Source: Bacteroidota bacterium
GTDB taxonomy: Bacteria; Bacteroidota; Bacteroidia; Cytophagales; Cyclobacteriaceae
Assembly: GCA_023412765.1 (NCBI GenBank)
Contig: JAEZBX010000148.1
Coordinates: 1-5,548, forward strand
Length of the DNA: 5,548 nt
Reading direction: 5' to 3'
In this document: positions 1 to 5,548 of the stretch, one piece after another
Layout of the letters: the number at the start of each line of letters is the position of its first letter
Position numbering within the stretch: position 1 is the stretch's first letter
Program-made: the position numbers and the translations under genes
The notes under the pieces: generated by a model
Told to the model about the DNA's origin: nothing
Database searches by the model: none
What the model saw: the letters and a program-made list of their open reading frames with translations, nothing else

Positions 1-566
1 GTTCCGAATGCCAGAGCACCTGTGACGTGACTTCTCTCAGTAGAAATTATCCCATCTGTTTTTGTTTCGCCGATTAAAATTTTTCTGCTGCCCGGAACTA
101 CAGAGTATCCCAAGCCGGATTTTGAAATGGTATAACGCGTCAGTCTCCCTATGGTCGCGCTGAAGTAATCATTAGATGCGGGATTATAAGACCCCGTACC
201 AAAGTTCATCAGGTAATGTCTGTCGACGAGGTAGAGCAAATAAATGTATCCGTTTTGCTCAAACCGTGGATGTAGCGCAAAACCAAGGAGGCCGTGATCG
301 TGCCATGCACCAACTTCATCGCTGATATTTAGCACCAATGACTTTTGCCCACCGGATACTACCCAGACTCTTCCTCCGCGTTCCCATACAAACATCTCGC
401 TCCCATCATTATTGAAAGTAAGACCTACTGCTTCGTTCCACTGATTTGAAACAATAGCGGATGCAAAACCTGTGGGTGGAGCTTGACCAAATAAGCTCTT
501 CGATAGAGAAAATACCAATAGCAGAAGCATCCAGAACGAATGCCCTGTCAGCGACTTTGTCAACAT
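1..566 (-). CDS. PQQ-dependent sugar dehydrogenase-like secreted protein, 5' part only (C-terminus outside window)
   Basis: The reading frame stays open from an ATG at 566-564 to the window edge, giving 188 residues and no stop. An in-frame TAG lies three codons upstream (575-573), so this ATG is well supported. Residues 1-27 form a signal peptidase I leader: Lys4, a Leu-rich core at about 11-21, and a likely cut after SLFG before QAPP. There is no lipobox cysteine. The mature part begins a beta-propeller of the glucose/sorbosone dehydrogenase family: GLTFNNDG (48-55), VWERGGRVWV (60-69), HDHGLLGFALHP (89-100), NGYIYLLYLVD (105-115), IGRLTRY (139-145) and SHVTGALAFG (179-188). The last is the usual place of the active-site His motif, with His180 as candidate. 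Family members oxidise sugars in the periplasm with PQQ, though some relatives have no proven PQQ or sugar activity. It is a different subgroup from the dehydrogenase module at 2209-5523. The substrate cannot be told from this fragment. Confidence 0.85.
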   Translation of the reverse strand, partial: MLTKSLTGHSFWMLLLLVFSLSKSLFGQAPPTGFASAIVSNQWNEAVGLTFNNDGSEMFVWERGGRVWVVSGGQKSLVLNISDEVGAWHDHGLLGFALHPRFEQNGYIYLLYLVDRHYLMNFGTGSYNPASNDYFSATIGRLTRYTISKSGLGYSVVPGSRKILIGETKTDGIISTERSHVTGALAFG

Positions 567-632
567 TGCCAACTACGACGTAAGACATTTTCTAAAAAGA
601 GAGGGACTTAAATTTTCATATAAGTTAAGACA

Positions 633-659
633 TCATTTTCACTTATTCACCGAAAATGA
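633..659. promoter_or_regulatory. 8-bp palindrome upstream of the truncated dehydrogenase gene (possible operator)
   Basis: TCATTTTC (633-640) and GAAAATGA (652-659) are perfect inverted repeats separated by 11 bases. They lie 67-93 bases upstream of the ATG at 566. The place and dyad symmetry fit a repressor or activator site, or a weak hairpin in the 5' leader. The region is AT-rich, so chance is possible, and no regulator gene is nearby to support a role. Confidence 0.25.
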
Positions 660-769
660 AAATTAATTGAAATCGTTTGAAATTTTTTTTTGTTTGATCG
701 CTTGTTAATTTGTGTGTTGATGAACTCGGATCAAAGCGCCGACTTCTGCATTGTGTATTCTTCACTCAT

Positions 770-842
770 CACTCTGCATTCATTTCCTTCCTTCTCAACT
801 TCGAGACATCAGATGAACTATTTGATTGATGAATGCAGAGTG
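770..842. repeat. 14-bp perfect inverted repeat with 45-base spacer
   Basis: CACTCTGCATTCAT at 770-783 is the exact reverse complement of ATGAATGCAGAGTG at 829-842. Transcribed from the TMEM220-like gene, this would fold into a long hairpin beginning 20 bases after that gene's stop, but it is not followed by a T tract, so it is not a standard intrinsic terminator. The outer edge of the right arm is duplicated (TGCAGAG at 834-840 and 841-847), and TCTGCATT also occurs at 745-752 and 773-780. The pattern looks like a small dispersed palindromic repeat of the REP or MITE kind, but one window cannot show whether it recurs in the genome. Confidence 0.55.
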
Positions 843-847
843 CAGAG
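834..847. repeat. Tandem duplicate of a 7-mer (TGCAGAG x2)
   Basis: TGCAGAG occurs twice head to tail at the outer end of the right arm of the 770-842 inverted repeat, 15 bases from the stop codon of the TMEM220-like gene. It is part of the same repeat-like block. Confidence 0.5.
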
Positions 848-861
848 TTTAGATTACCGGC

Positions 862-1239
862 TCAAATGATTTTTCCGTGCTTCTTCTTCGCCCGCACGAC
901 GTGAAAAATAAGAACGCCGATACAGATCAGCAGGCCCAAAAATTCCCGCGCTTCTTCTATGTAAGGATACTGCATCTTGGCGATATCATCAAAAAGCAAA
1001 GTTTTATCATCTGAGCCCAGCCATTCGATTACACCGGGAACATAAGTGAAACTGTATAATGTCATGATGAGTAATAGTCCGAGTGTGACCTTTGTGGGAT
1101 AAAACTCAAAAATTGCCAGAATACACATCACTGCCATGATGCCATAAATAAGAATCCAAACAACGGGATCAGGATCATTCACCTGCACAAAGGCAAAAAT
1201 CAGGAACATTACCGCGAGAATGAAATTGAGAATTCGCAT
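862..1239 (-). CDS. TMEM220-family four-helix membrane protein
   Basis: This 125-residue protein is almost entirely hydrophobic, with four likely membrane helices at about residues 3-19, 26-44, 50-70 and 99-116, and a basic C-terminal tail (RAKKKHGK, 116-123) that should face the cytoplasm. Two motifs point to the TMEM220 family, shared by bacteria and animals: QVNDPDPVVWILIYG (19-33) after helix 1, and EEAREFLGLLI (95-105) leading into helix 4. The length suits that family. Its biochemical function is unknown, and none is proposed. The ATG at 1239-1237 puts the first helix right at the N-terminus, and no Shine-Dalgarno site precedes it. The gene starts 37 bases after the T tract of an intrinsic terminator, so it is probably a separate transcription unit or is reached by read-through from the sugar genes. 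The family call is from recognised motifs, not a search. Confidence 0.85.
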   Translation of the reverse strand: MRILNFILAVMFLIFAFVQVNDPDPVVWILIYGIMAVMCILAIFEFYPTKVTLGLLLIMTLYSFTYVPGVIEWLGSDDKTLLFDDIAKMQYPYIEEAREFLGLLICIGVLIFHVVRAKKKHGKII

Positions 1240-1276
1240 AGTCTATTTGGCTTACTGCAATATGCAAAAATTAGCT

Positions 1277-1304
1277 AAAAAAAATGTCGGGCTTTCACCC
1301 GACA
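1277..1304 (-). terminator. Intrinsic (Rho-independent) terminator after the isomerase-like gene
   Basis: Read on the minus strand, TGTCGGG (1304-1298), a six-base loop TGAAAG and CCCGACA (1291-1285) make a perfect 7-bp GC-rich stem, followed at once by eight T residues (1284-1277). It lies 29 bases after the stop codon of the isomerase-like gene and ends the two-gene unit. A 12-base palindrome, ACTTTTAAAAGT (1304-1315), abuts the stem on its upstream side. On the plus strand the stem is not followed by a T-run, so termination should be one-directional. Confidence 0.9.
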
Positions 1305-1333
1305 CTTTTAAAAGTAAACCTGTAATAAAAATC

Positions 1334-2182
1334 TTATAAGCTCTTCAAATATTTTGCACTCGCAGCAACGCTGTCGATTGGTGCACCAGGGTATGACTCC
1401 TGCTCGACATACCAATGCTTCATCCCTGCAAGTTTTGCCTTAGCAAAGAGAGCCTTGTAATCGATAGTGCCGGTTCCGACATCCGCGTTCCTATTCTTGT
1501 CTGATTTGTCCATATCCTTCACATGCCATTGTTCAAATCGACCGGGATGTTGAGTGAAATACTTAATAGGATCCTGACCTGCATTCACCACCCAAAAGAT
1601 GTCCATTTCAATCCCAACATTCTTATGATCGAGTTCCTTGAGCATCACATCGAATGGAATTTGACCGTCGACGGTTTCGAATTCGAAAGCATGATTATGA
1701 TATCCAAACCGGATTCCATTCTTGTTGCAAACTTCTCCAGCTACATTGAGATCGGCACAAATTCTTTTGTAATCGTCAATTGATTTCCGTTGCGACTCAT
1801 CGATGTATGGGACTACCATATACTTTTGCCCGTTCTTCTTTGCATCATCAACTGCCTTTTGCCACGTATCTCCCTTGATTTTATCGAGACCGTAGTGCCC
1901 GCTGACTACACTCATTCCAAGGCTTTTCGCGTGTTGGCAAAACTCTGTAAAATCCAGTCCAAAGATTTTGCCGTCACCATAACCGTAAGTTTCCAATTCC
2001 TTATATCCGAAACTGGCAACCTTATTCAGAATTCCCTTAGGATCCTGGCCTATTGTGTCACGCAACGTGTAAAGCTGTAAACCTATCGTCTTCTTTCCTT
2101 TTCCCGCAGCCAGAAATGATGGCAGCGATAGCATCCCCACAGCGGCGAAGGATGCAGTTTGTACGAATTCTCTTCTCTTCAT
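1334..2182 (-). CDS. Tat-exported sugar phosphate isomerase/epimerase-like protein (xylose isomerase-like TIM barrel)
   Basis: The 282-residue protein opens with MKRREFVQTAS, a twin-arginine (Arg3-Arg4) leader with a hydrophobic stretch at about 11-26, so it should be exported folded by the Tat system. From about 32 (KTIGLQLYTLRD) to the end it is one TIM barrel of the AP-endonuclease-2 / xylose isomerase-like superfamily, at normal length. Visible family motifs are FGYKELETYGYGDG (58-71), GMSVVSGHYG (89-98), FGYHNHAFEF (159-168), GIEMDIFWV (190-198), WHVKDMD (219-225), VGTGTIDYKALF (235-246) and YVEQE (258-262). By analogy with characterised members, Asp194, His220 and Glu260 are likely divalent-metal ligands, with a His of YHNH near the site. 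Relatives isomerise or epimerise sugars, and some act on 3-keto-glycosides; the substrate here is unknown. It lies 26 bases downstream of the ThuA/dehydrogenase lipoprotein gene, with a terminator behind it, so the two are probably co-transcribed. Confidence 0.9.
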   Translation of the reverse strand: MKRREFVQTASFAAVGMLSLPSFLAAGKGKKTIGLQLYTLRDTIGQDPKGILNKVASFGYKELETYGYGDGKIFGLDFTEFCQHAKSLGMSVVSGHYGLDKIKGDTWQKAVDDAKKNGQKYMVVPYIDESQRKSIDDYKRICADLNVAGEVCNKNGIRFGYHNHAFEFETVDGQIPFDVMLKELDHKNVGIEMDIFWVVNAGQDPIKYFTQHPGRFEQWHVKDMDKSDKNRNADVGTGTIDYKALFAKAKLAGMKHWYVEQESYPGAPIDSVAASAKYLKSL

Positions 2183-2191
2183 AGTTGTAGT

Positions 2192-2200
2192 GGTTAGGTT
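2192..2200 (-). promoter_or_regulatory. AACCTAACC leader motif before the isomerase-like gene
   Basis: Within the 26-base gap between the two genes, AACCTAACC (minus strand) ends nine bases before the ATG at 2182. The identical 9-mer precedes the upstream gene. It is not purine-rich, so it is not a classical Shine-Dalgarno site; a translation-leader role is possible but unproven. Confidence 0.35.
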
Positions 2201-2208
2201 TAGCTGGA

Positions 2209-5200
2209 TTATCGGTTCGCGAGTTGCAGCCCTCCAAAGTTAAACATAGACTTATCCTTGCTCGCAGGATTTTTAAAAACAACATATAAATCGTGATGGC
2301 CGGTGACAGGCTTCAACGAAGTTGTGACCTTAGACATTGCCGGAGCAGTAATATTAACCTGGCCCAGCAACTCCCCATCCGGCTTGTCTAAACGGATCTC
2401 AACGGTCCCTCCCGGATTATCCTTTGGATTAATGAATGCAATGACGGTAGCTTTCTTAATACTTGTCAGGTCAACATTCTTGTAAACAGCATGCGCCGTG
2501 TTCATCAGATTTTGAAGCGAGTGATTTCCCTGCCAGTTCGCATGGCGAGCAATTCGCAGGTTGGTGGCCTCATTAGCACGTAGGAACGAGCTTCTCAAAA
2601 TGAGTGCATCTGTAGTGGTTAATGAAGGAACACCATTTACAGCCTTATCCTCATAGGTGGCGGTAAGTACATAAACCCCATCTTCTTCCTTTCCAGGTGT
2701 CACCGAACCTGCAAGCGGCAGTTTCTTGGCATCTTTCGCGTCAGCAAGGGAAAGAATGTATTCAACCATCTTAATCGCGTCAGAGTCTTTGATTTGAGGA
2801 TGGGCAGCCATTTCTGTCGTTCCCCAGACTCCCGAACCACCTTTGATGATCTTCGAAGTAAGCCACTCAATAGCGTCCTTTTGACCCTTGTACTTTGCAG
2901 CAACATCCTTGTAGCTCGGACCCGCCGATTTTTGATCGATGAGGTGACAAGACTTACAGTCGCTCTGTTCCATCAGAGCTTTACCCGGTAACTCAACGGG
3001 CGCCGATTGATGACCCTGGGCAATATGGGTCATATCAAATCCCTTCATATAGTCGAACGTGACTGTAACGTTCACTGGATCAATATTGCCTTTGTCGGAT
3101 GAGCCGTCTTCAGCATCCTGTACGCTCACCTTGTAATTAATCGGCGTCGAGGGGAAGAAAAATGTCTTATTCCCTGAAACAATTTCATTTCTGACGACGG
3201 GTGCTTCGTTACCAGCAACCACACGAACGACTGATGTATTCGATGCTCCCTTATCATCCTTCACCGTCAATGTAGCATCAACTGCTTCAGGTTTATCGAA
3301 GGTGACTTCAAATTTACCATCGTTAGACTTGTACGTCTTACCCGCTGCCTTAAGTTCGTAAGTAAGTTTGTCAGCGTCGGGATCGCTAGACCCTTCGGCC
3401 GAAAAATTAACTGTTAACGGTACTGAACCGGCGACCTTATCAGCGCTCACTTTTGCAATCGGAGGTCTATTGCCCTTGTTGTAATCGATCCTGACCAGCC
3501 GCGCATCGAGATTTTTTGCAAACCATTTTGTGCCGTACTCCAACATGTACAGCTTGCCATCAGGCCCATAGGCCATATCGCATATGTTGTTGAAAGTAGT
3601 ATTGGGCATGAATGGCTCTATGTCGGTTATAGCGCCTTTATCATTCATACTTGCCAAGTGGATCCAGCCGCGCATCCAATCGTAAAACATCAATTTTCCA
3701 TCAAAGAACTCTGGAAAGGCGGTATCAACACCTTTGAAGTTTTCCGAATAGTATATAGGTCCGGCCATGGCGTTTCTACCCCCATTTTTTGTCATTGGAA
3801 ACTCGTCAGACCGGTCGTAAGGATACCAAATGAAAGGCGGACTTACGGGAGGTAATTCACGTTTGCCGGTGTTGTTAGGAGATTCATTTAGCGGCTCTGC
3901 CGGATCCCACTTCTGAGATACCTTTTTTGCCGCGAAATCATACTTAGCATAAGGATAGTTGTTGCCCACAAAGTATGGCCATCCAAAGAAACCAGCCTTT
4001 TGCGCCTGATTTACTTCATCATATCCACGAGGTCCACGGATCGAATCGTTTTGTCCGGCATCGGGGCCAACATCACCCCAGTATACAAATCCCGTTTTCT
4101 GATCAACTGAGATTCGATATGGATTTCTACAGCCCATGACATAAATTTCAGGTCGAGTATTCGGTTCACCTTTTGCGAATAAATTTCCTTCCGGAATTGT
4201 ATACGACCCATCGGGTTCGGGATGGATGCGCAATACTTTTCCCCGCAAATCATTGGTATTCGATGATGACTTTTGTGCGTCAAAAGGTGAACGACCAGGG
4301 GTTTCATCTGAGGGACTGAATCCATCGGATTCAAACGGACTGGTGTTATCTCCTGTTGATATAAATAAATTACCGCCGGGGCCAAATGCTAACGAGCCGC
4401 CGGTATGACAGCAAGTCTCGCGCTGGGTTACCACCTCAAGTATTTCCTTTTCTGATGATTCATCTATTTTACCATCCTTAAAAACAAATCGCGACAAGAC
4501 ATTCGCCGATCTCTCGGGATGGGAGTAGAACACATAGAGCCAATTGTTTTTTGCAAAATCAGGATCAGCAGCAAGGCCTATCATTCCATCTTCAAACTTT
4601 GTCCCCACTTTAAACGTGTTGATCAGATTTACTTTGCCATCAGCAGGATTGTAAAGCTTCACAGCACCTTTGCGTTCAATAAATATTATTCTGCCATCAG
4701 GGAGAATGGTCATCTCGGTCGGCTCATCGAGATTAAAGTCAAGGACTGTTTTTGTAAATCTGTTTTCTTCAGGAGCGCGAACTGATTTAGCTTTTGAATA
4801 GTCGAGTTTGCCTGGCCCACCCGTTACATACTTAATACCTTGCAATAGATGGTCTCTGAAAAGAGAATCAGCATAGCTTTCAGGTGTGTGCCCCATCCCT
4901 GTATAAAACGAGCGTCCACCTGAAAACTCATGGTACCATGCTATGGGATGATAGTCGCCGTTCTCCCCTCCTTCATACGAAGACTCATCAAGTGTATAGA
5001 GTACGTTGATATCTTTCGAAATTCTTTTGTAGTTGTATAGCTCATCTGTACGTACCCACTCGCTTGGTAGATTCTTGACCAGATCGGAATCTTGAGCCTT
5101 TACGAATTTTGCTTGCTGAGTTCTCGGATGACTTTTGAAGTAGGCACCCACCAAGTCGCCATACCACGGCCATTCATATTCGGTATCTGCAGCGGCATGT

Positions 5201-5523
5201 ACTCCCATGAATCCACCACCAGCTTCAATGAAACGCTTGAAGTCTACCTGTTGCACAGGGTCGAGCACATCCATTGTAGTATTCAGGAAGATTACAGCAC
5301 GGTACCGCTTTAATGTGTCTTCATTGAAGTAGGCGGAATTTTCTGTTGTATCAACTTCAAAACCATTTTGCTTTCCGATCTCTACCAGTGTGGTCTTCCC
5401 AACACCGATTGCTTCATGCCTATAGCCTTTCGTTTTGGAAAATACCAGGACCTTGGTCCCTTTCTTCTCACCACACGATACCAGGAATAAAAAAAGAACA
5501 AAGATTGACAGGTAAAATCTCAT
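2209..5523 (-). CDS. Multidomain lipoprotein: ThuA - PQQ-type sugar dehydrogenase - PKD - cytochrome c - CBM6-like
   Basis: This 1104-residue protein starts with a lipoprotein leader (hydrophobic 3-16, lipobox LVSC with Cys17), so it is anchored in the outer or inner membrane outside the cytoplasm. Modules in order: ThuA domain, about 24-234 (GGGFMGVHAAAD 102-113; GRSFYTGMGHTPESY 203-217); beta-propeller of the glucose/sorbosone dehydrogenase family, about 255-682 (GMIGLAADPDF 313-323, CCHTGGSLAFGPGG 371-384, NDLRGKVLRIHP 424-435, GCRNPYRIS 464-472, YWGDVGPD 481-488, GYDEVNQ 500-506); PKD, about 686-770; a second beta-sandwich, about 773-828; class I cytochrome c, about 840-928, with haem motif CKSCH (856-860) and probable axial Met905; and a CBM6-like domain, about 945-1102, ending HDLYVVFKN...FNFGGLQL. 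Candidate catalytic residues by analogy with soluble PQQ glucose dehydrogenase are His373 and Arg466-Asn467. Probable role: oxidation of a bound carbohydrate with electron transfer to the attached haem. The substrate and the ThuA reaction are unknown. Similar fusions are recalled from Bacteroidota. It heads a unit with the isomerase-like gene. Confidence 0.93.
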   Translation of the reverse strand: MRFYLSIFVLFLFLVSCGEKKGTKVLVFSKTKGYRHEAIGVGKTTLVEIGKQNGFEVDTTENSAYFNEDTLKRYRAVIFLNTTMDVLDPVQQVDFKRFIEAGGGFMGVHAAADTEYEWPWYGDLVGAYFKSHPRTQQAKFVKAQDSDLVKNLPSEWVRTDELYNYKRISKDINVLYTLDESSYEGGENGDYHPIAWYHEFSGGRSFYTGMGHTPESYADSLFRDHLLQGIKYVTGGPGKLDYSKAKSVRAPEENRFTKTVLDFNLDEPTEMTILPDGRIIFIERKGAVKLYNPADGKVNLINTFKVGTKFEDGMIGLAADPDFAKNNWLYVFYSHPERSANVLSRFVFKDGKIDESSEKEILEVVTQRETCCHTGGSLAFGPGGNLFISTGDNTSPFESDGFSPSDETPGRSPFDAQKSSSNTNDLRGKVLRIHPEPDGSYTIPEGNLFAKGEPNTRPEIYVMGCRNPYRISVDQKTGFVYWGDVGPDAGQNDSIRGPRGYDEVNQAQKAGFFGWPYFVGNNYPYAKYDFAAKKVSQKWDPAEPLNESPNNTGKRELPPVSPPFIWYPYDRSDEFPMTKNGGRNAMAGPIYYSENFKGVDTAFPEFFDGKLMFYDWMRGWIHLASMNDKGAITDIEPFMPNTTFNNICDMAYGPDGKLYMLEYGTKWFAKNLDARLVRIDYNKGNRPPIAKVSADKVAGSVPLTVNFSAEGSSDPDADKLTYELKAAGKTYKSNDGKFEVTFDKPEAVDATLTVKDDKGASNTSVVRVVAGNEAPVVRNEIVSGNKTFFFPSTPINYKVSVQDAEDGSSDKGNIDPVNVTVTFDYMKGFDMTHIAQGHQSAPVELPGKALMEQSDCKSCHLIDQKSAGPSYKDVAAKYKGQKDAIEWLTSKIIKGGSGVWGTTEMAAHPQIKDSDAIKMVEYILSLADAKDAKKLPLAGSVTPGKEEDGVYVLTATYEDKAVNGVPSLTTTDALILRSSFLRANEATNLRIARHANWQGNHSLQNLMNTAHAVYKNVDLTSIKKATVIAFINPKDNPGGTVEIRLDKPDGELLGQVNITAPAMSKVTTSLKPVTGHHDLYVVFKNPASKDKSMFNFGGLQLANR

Positions 5524-5535
5524 TCGATAGAAATA

Positions 5536-5544
5536 GGTTAGGTT
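5536..5544 (-). promoter_or_regulatory. AACCTAACC leader motif before the multidomain lipoprotein gene
   Basis: AACCTAACC (minus strand) ends 12 bases before the ATG at 5523. It is identical to the 9-mer before the next gene in the unit. Only 25 bases upstream of the start codon are in the window, so the promoter cannot be seen and the gene may itself have an upstream operon partner. Confidence 0.35.
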
Positions 5545-5548
5545 ATAA

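Larger units (their letters stand above)
567..861. other. Intergenic region with inverted repeats, no gene
   Basis: This 295-base gap separates the TMEM220-like gene from the start of the truncated dehydrogenase gene. No coding frame of convincing quality is present on either strand. The half near 600-715 is very AT-rich, with a T9 tract (+ strand, 683-691) flanked by two copies of GTTTGA (675-680 and 692-697), and presumably holds the promoter of the dehydrogenase gene. No clean Bacteroidota-type promoter pair (TTTG / TAnnTTTG) could be fixed on the minus strand. The half near 745-847 holds repeat-like sequence, listed separately. Confidence 0.6.

Noticed and set aside
671..712. Plus-strand TTTG boxes and TTAATTTG that resemble a Bacteroidota promoter
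   Set aside because: The spacing does not fit the usual 19-21 bases, and no plus-strand gene follows, so the match is attributed to AT-rich composition.
1304..1315. ACTTTTAAAAGT as a separate regulatory palindrome
   Set aside because: It abuts the terminator stem and is a short AT-rich self-complementary stretch; it needs no other explanation than terminator flank.
1523..2080. Two successive plus-strand open frames (1523-1783 and 1790-2080) opposite the isomerase-like gene
   Set aside because: They lie wholly antisense to a well-supported TIM-barrel gene, resemble no known family, and have no signal peptide, ribosome site or motif of their own.
2058..2285. Minus-strand frame spanning the junction of the two sugar genes, as a possible overlapping small gene
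   Set aside because: It reads the end of one gene and the start of the next in another frame. Both genes are intact with clear domain ends, so it is a chance frame and not a frameshifted piece.
2209..3003. Possible multihaem cytochrome at the C-terminal part of the lipoprotein
   Set aside because: Only one CxxCH motif (residues 856-860) is present; the remaining sequence to the C-terminus has no cysteine pair.
4011..4385. 124-residue minus-strand frame inside the large lipoprotein gene
   Set aside because: It is out of frame with the propeller module, whose motifs run without a break through this region; the alternate product is rich in His, Pro and Met with no recognisable domain.

Overview
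The window looks like a piece of a Bacteroidota chromosome, most plausibly a Cytophagales-type environmental bacterium. The reasons are the moderate-to-low GC content, AT-rich gaps without clear purine-rich Shine-Dalgarno sites, and a protein content typical of the phylum: a large multidomain ThuA / PQQ-type sugar dehydrogenase / cytochrome c lipoprotein, a Tat-exported xylose-isomerase-like TIM barrel, and a bacterial TMEM220-family membrane protein. The assignment is by recall of family features; no search was run.

All four genes lie on the minus strand, so transcription runs from high to low coordinates. At the right, 5523-2209 encodes an 1104-residue lipoprotein with the modules ThuA, glucose/sorbosone-type beta-propeller dehydrogenase, PKD, a second beta-sandwich, single-haem cytochrome c and a C-terminal CBM6-like domain. 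After 26 bases comes a 282-residue sugar isomerase/epimerase-like protein with a twin-arginine leader (2182-1334). A strong intrinsic terminator at 1304-1277 closes this two-gene unit. Both genes carry the same 9-mer, AACCTAACC, shortly before the start codon. Then comes a 125-residue four-helix membrane protein of the TMEM220 family (1239-862). A 295-base gap follows, holding a 14-bp inverted repeat, tandem 7-mers and a separate 8-bp palindrome. Last is the 5' part (188 residues) of a second, distinct PQQ-type sugar dehydrogenase (566-1), cut by the window edge.

The two right-hand genes are probably co-transcribed and act outside the cytoplasm. The likely picture is that the lipoprotein binds carbohydrate through its CBM6-like end, oxidises a sugar with the beta-propeller and passes electrons to its own cytochrome c. 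The ThuA domain and the Tat-exported TIM barrel may process the sugar or its oxidised (keto) product. ThuA and this TIM-barrel superfamily both have links to keto-sugar chemistry, but the substrate and reaction order are inference. No gene for PQQ synthesis is in the window. No CRISPR array, tRNA, rRNA, transposase or phage feature was seen.
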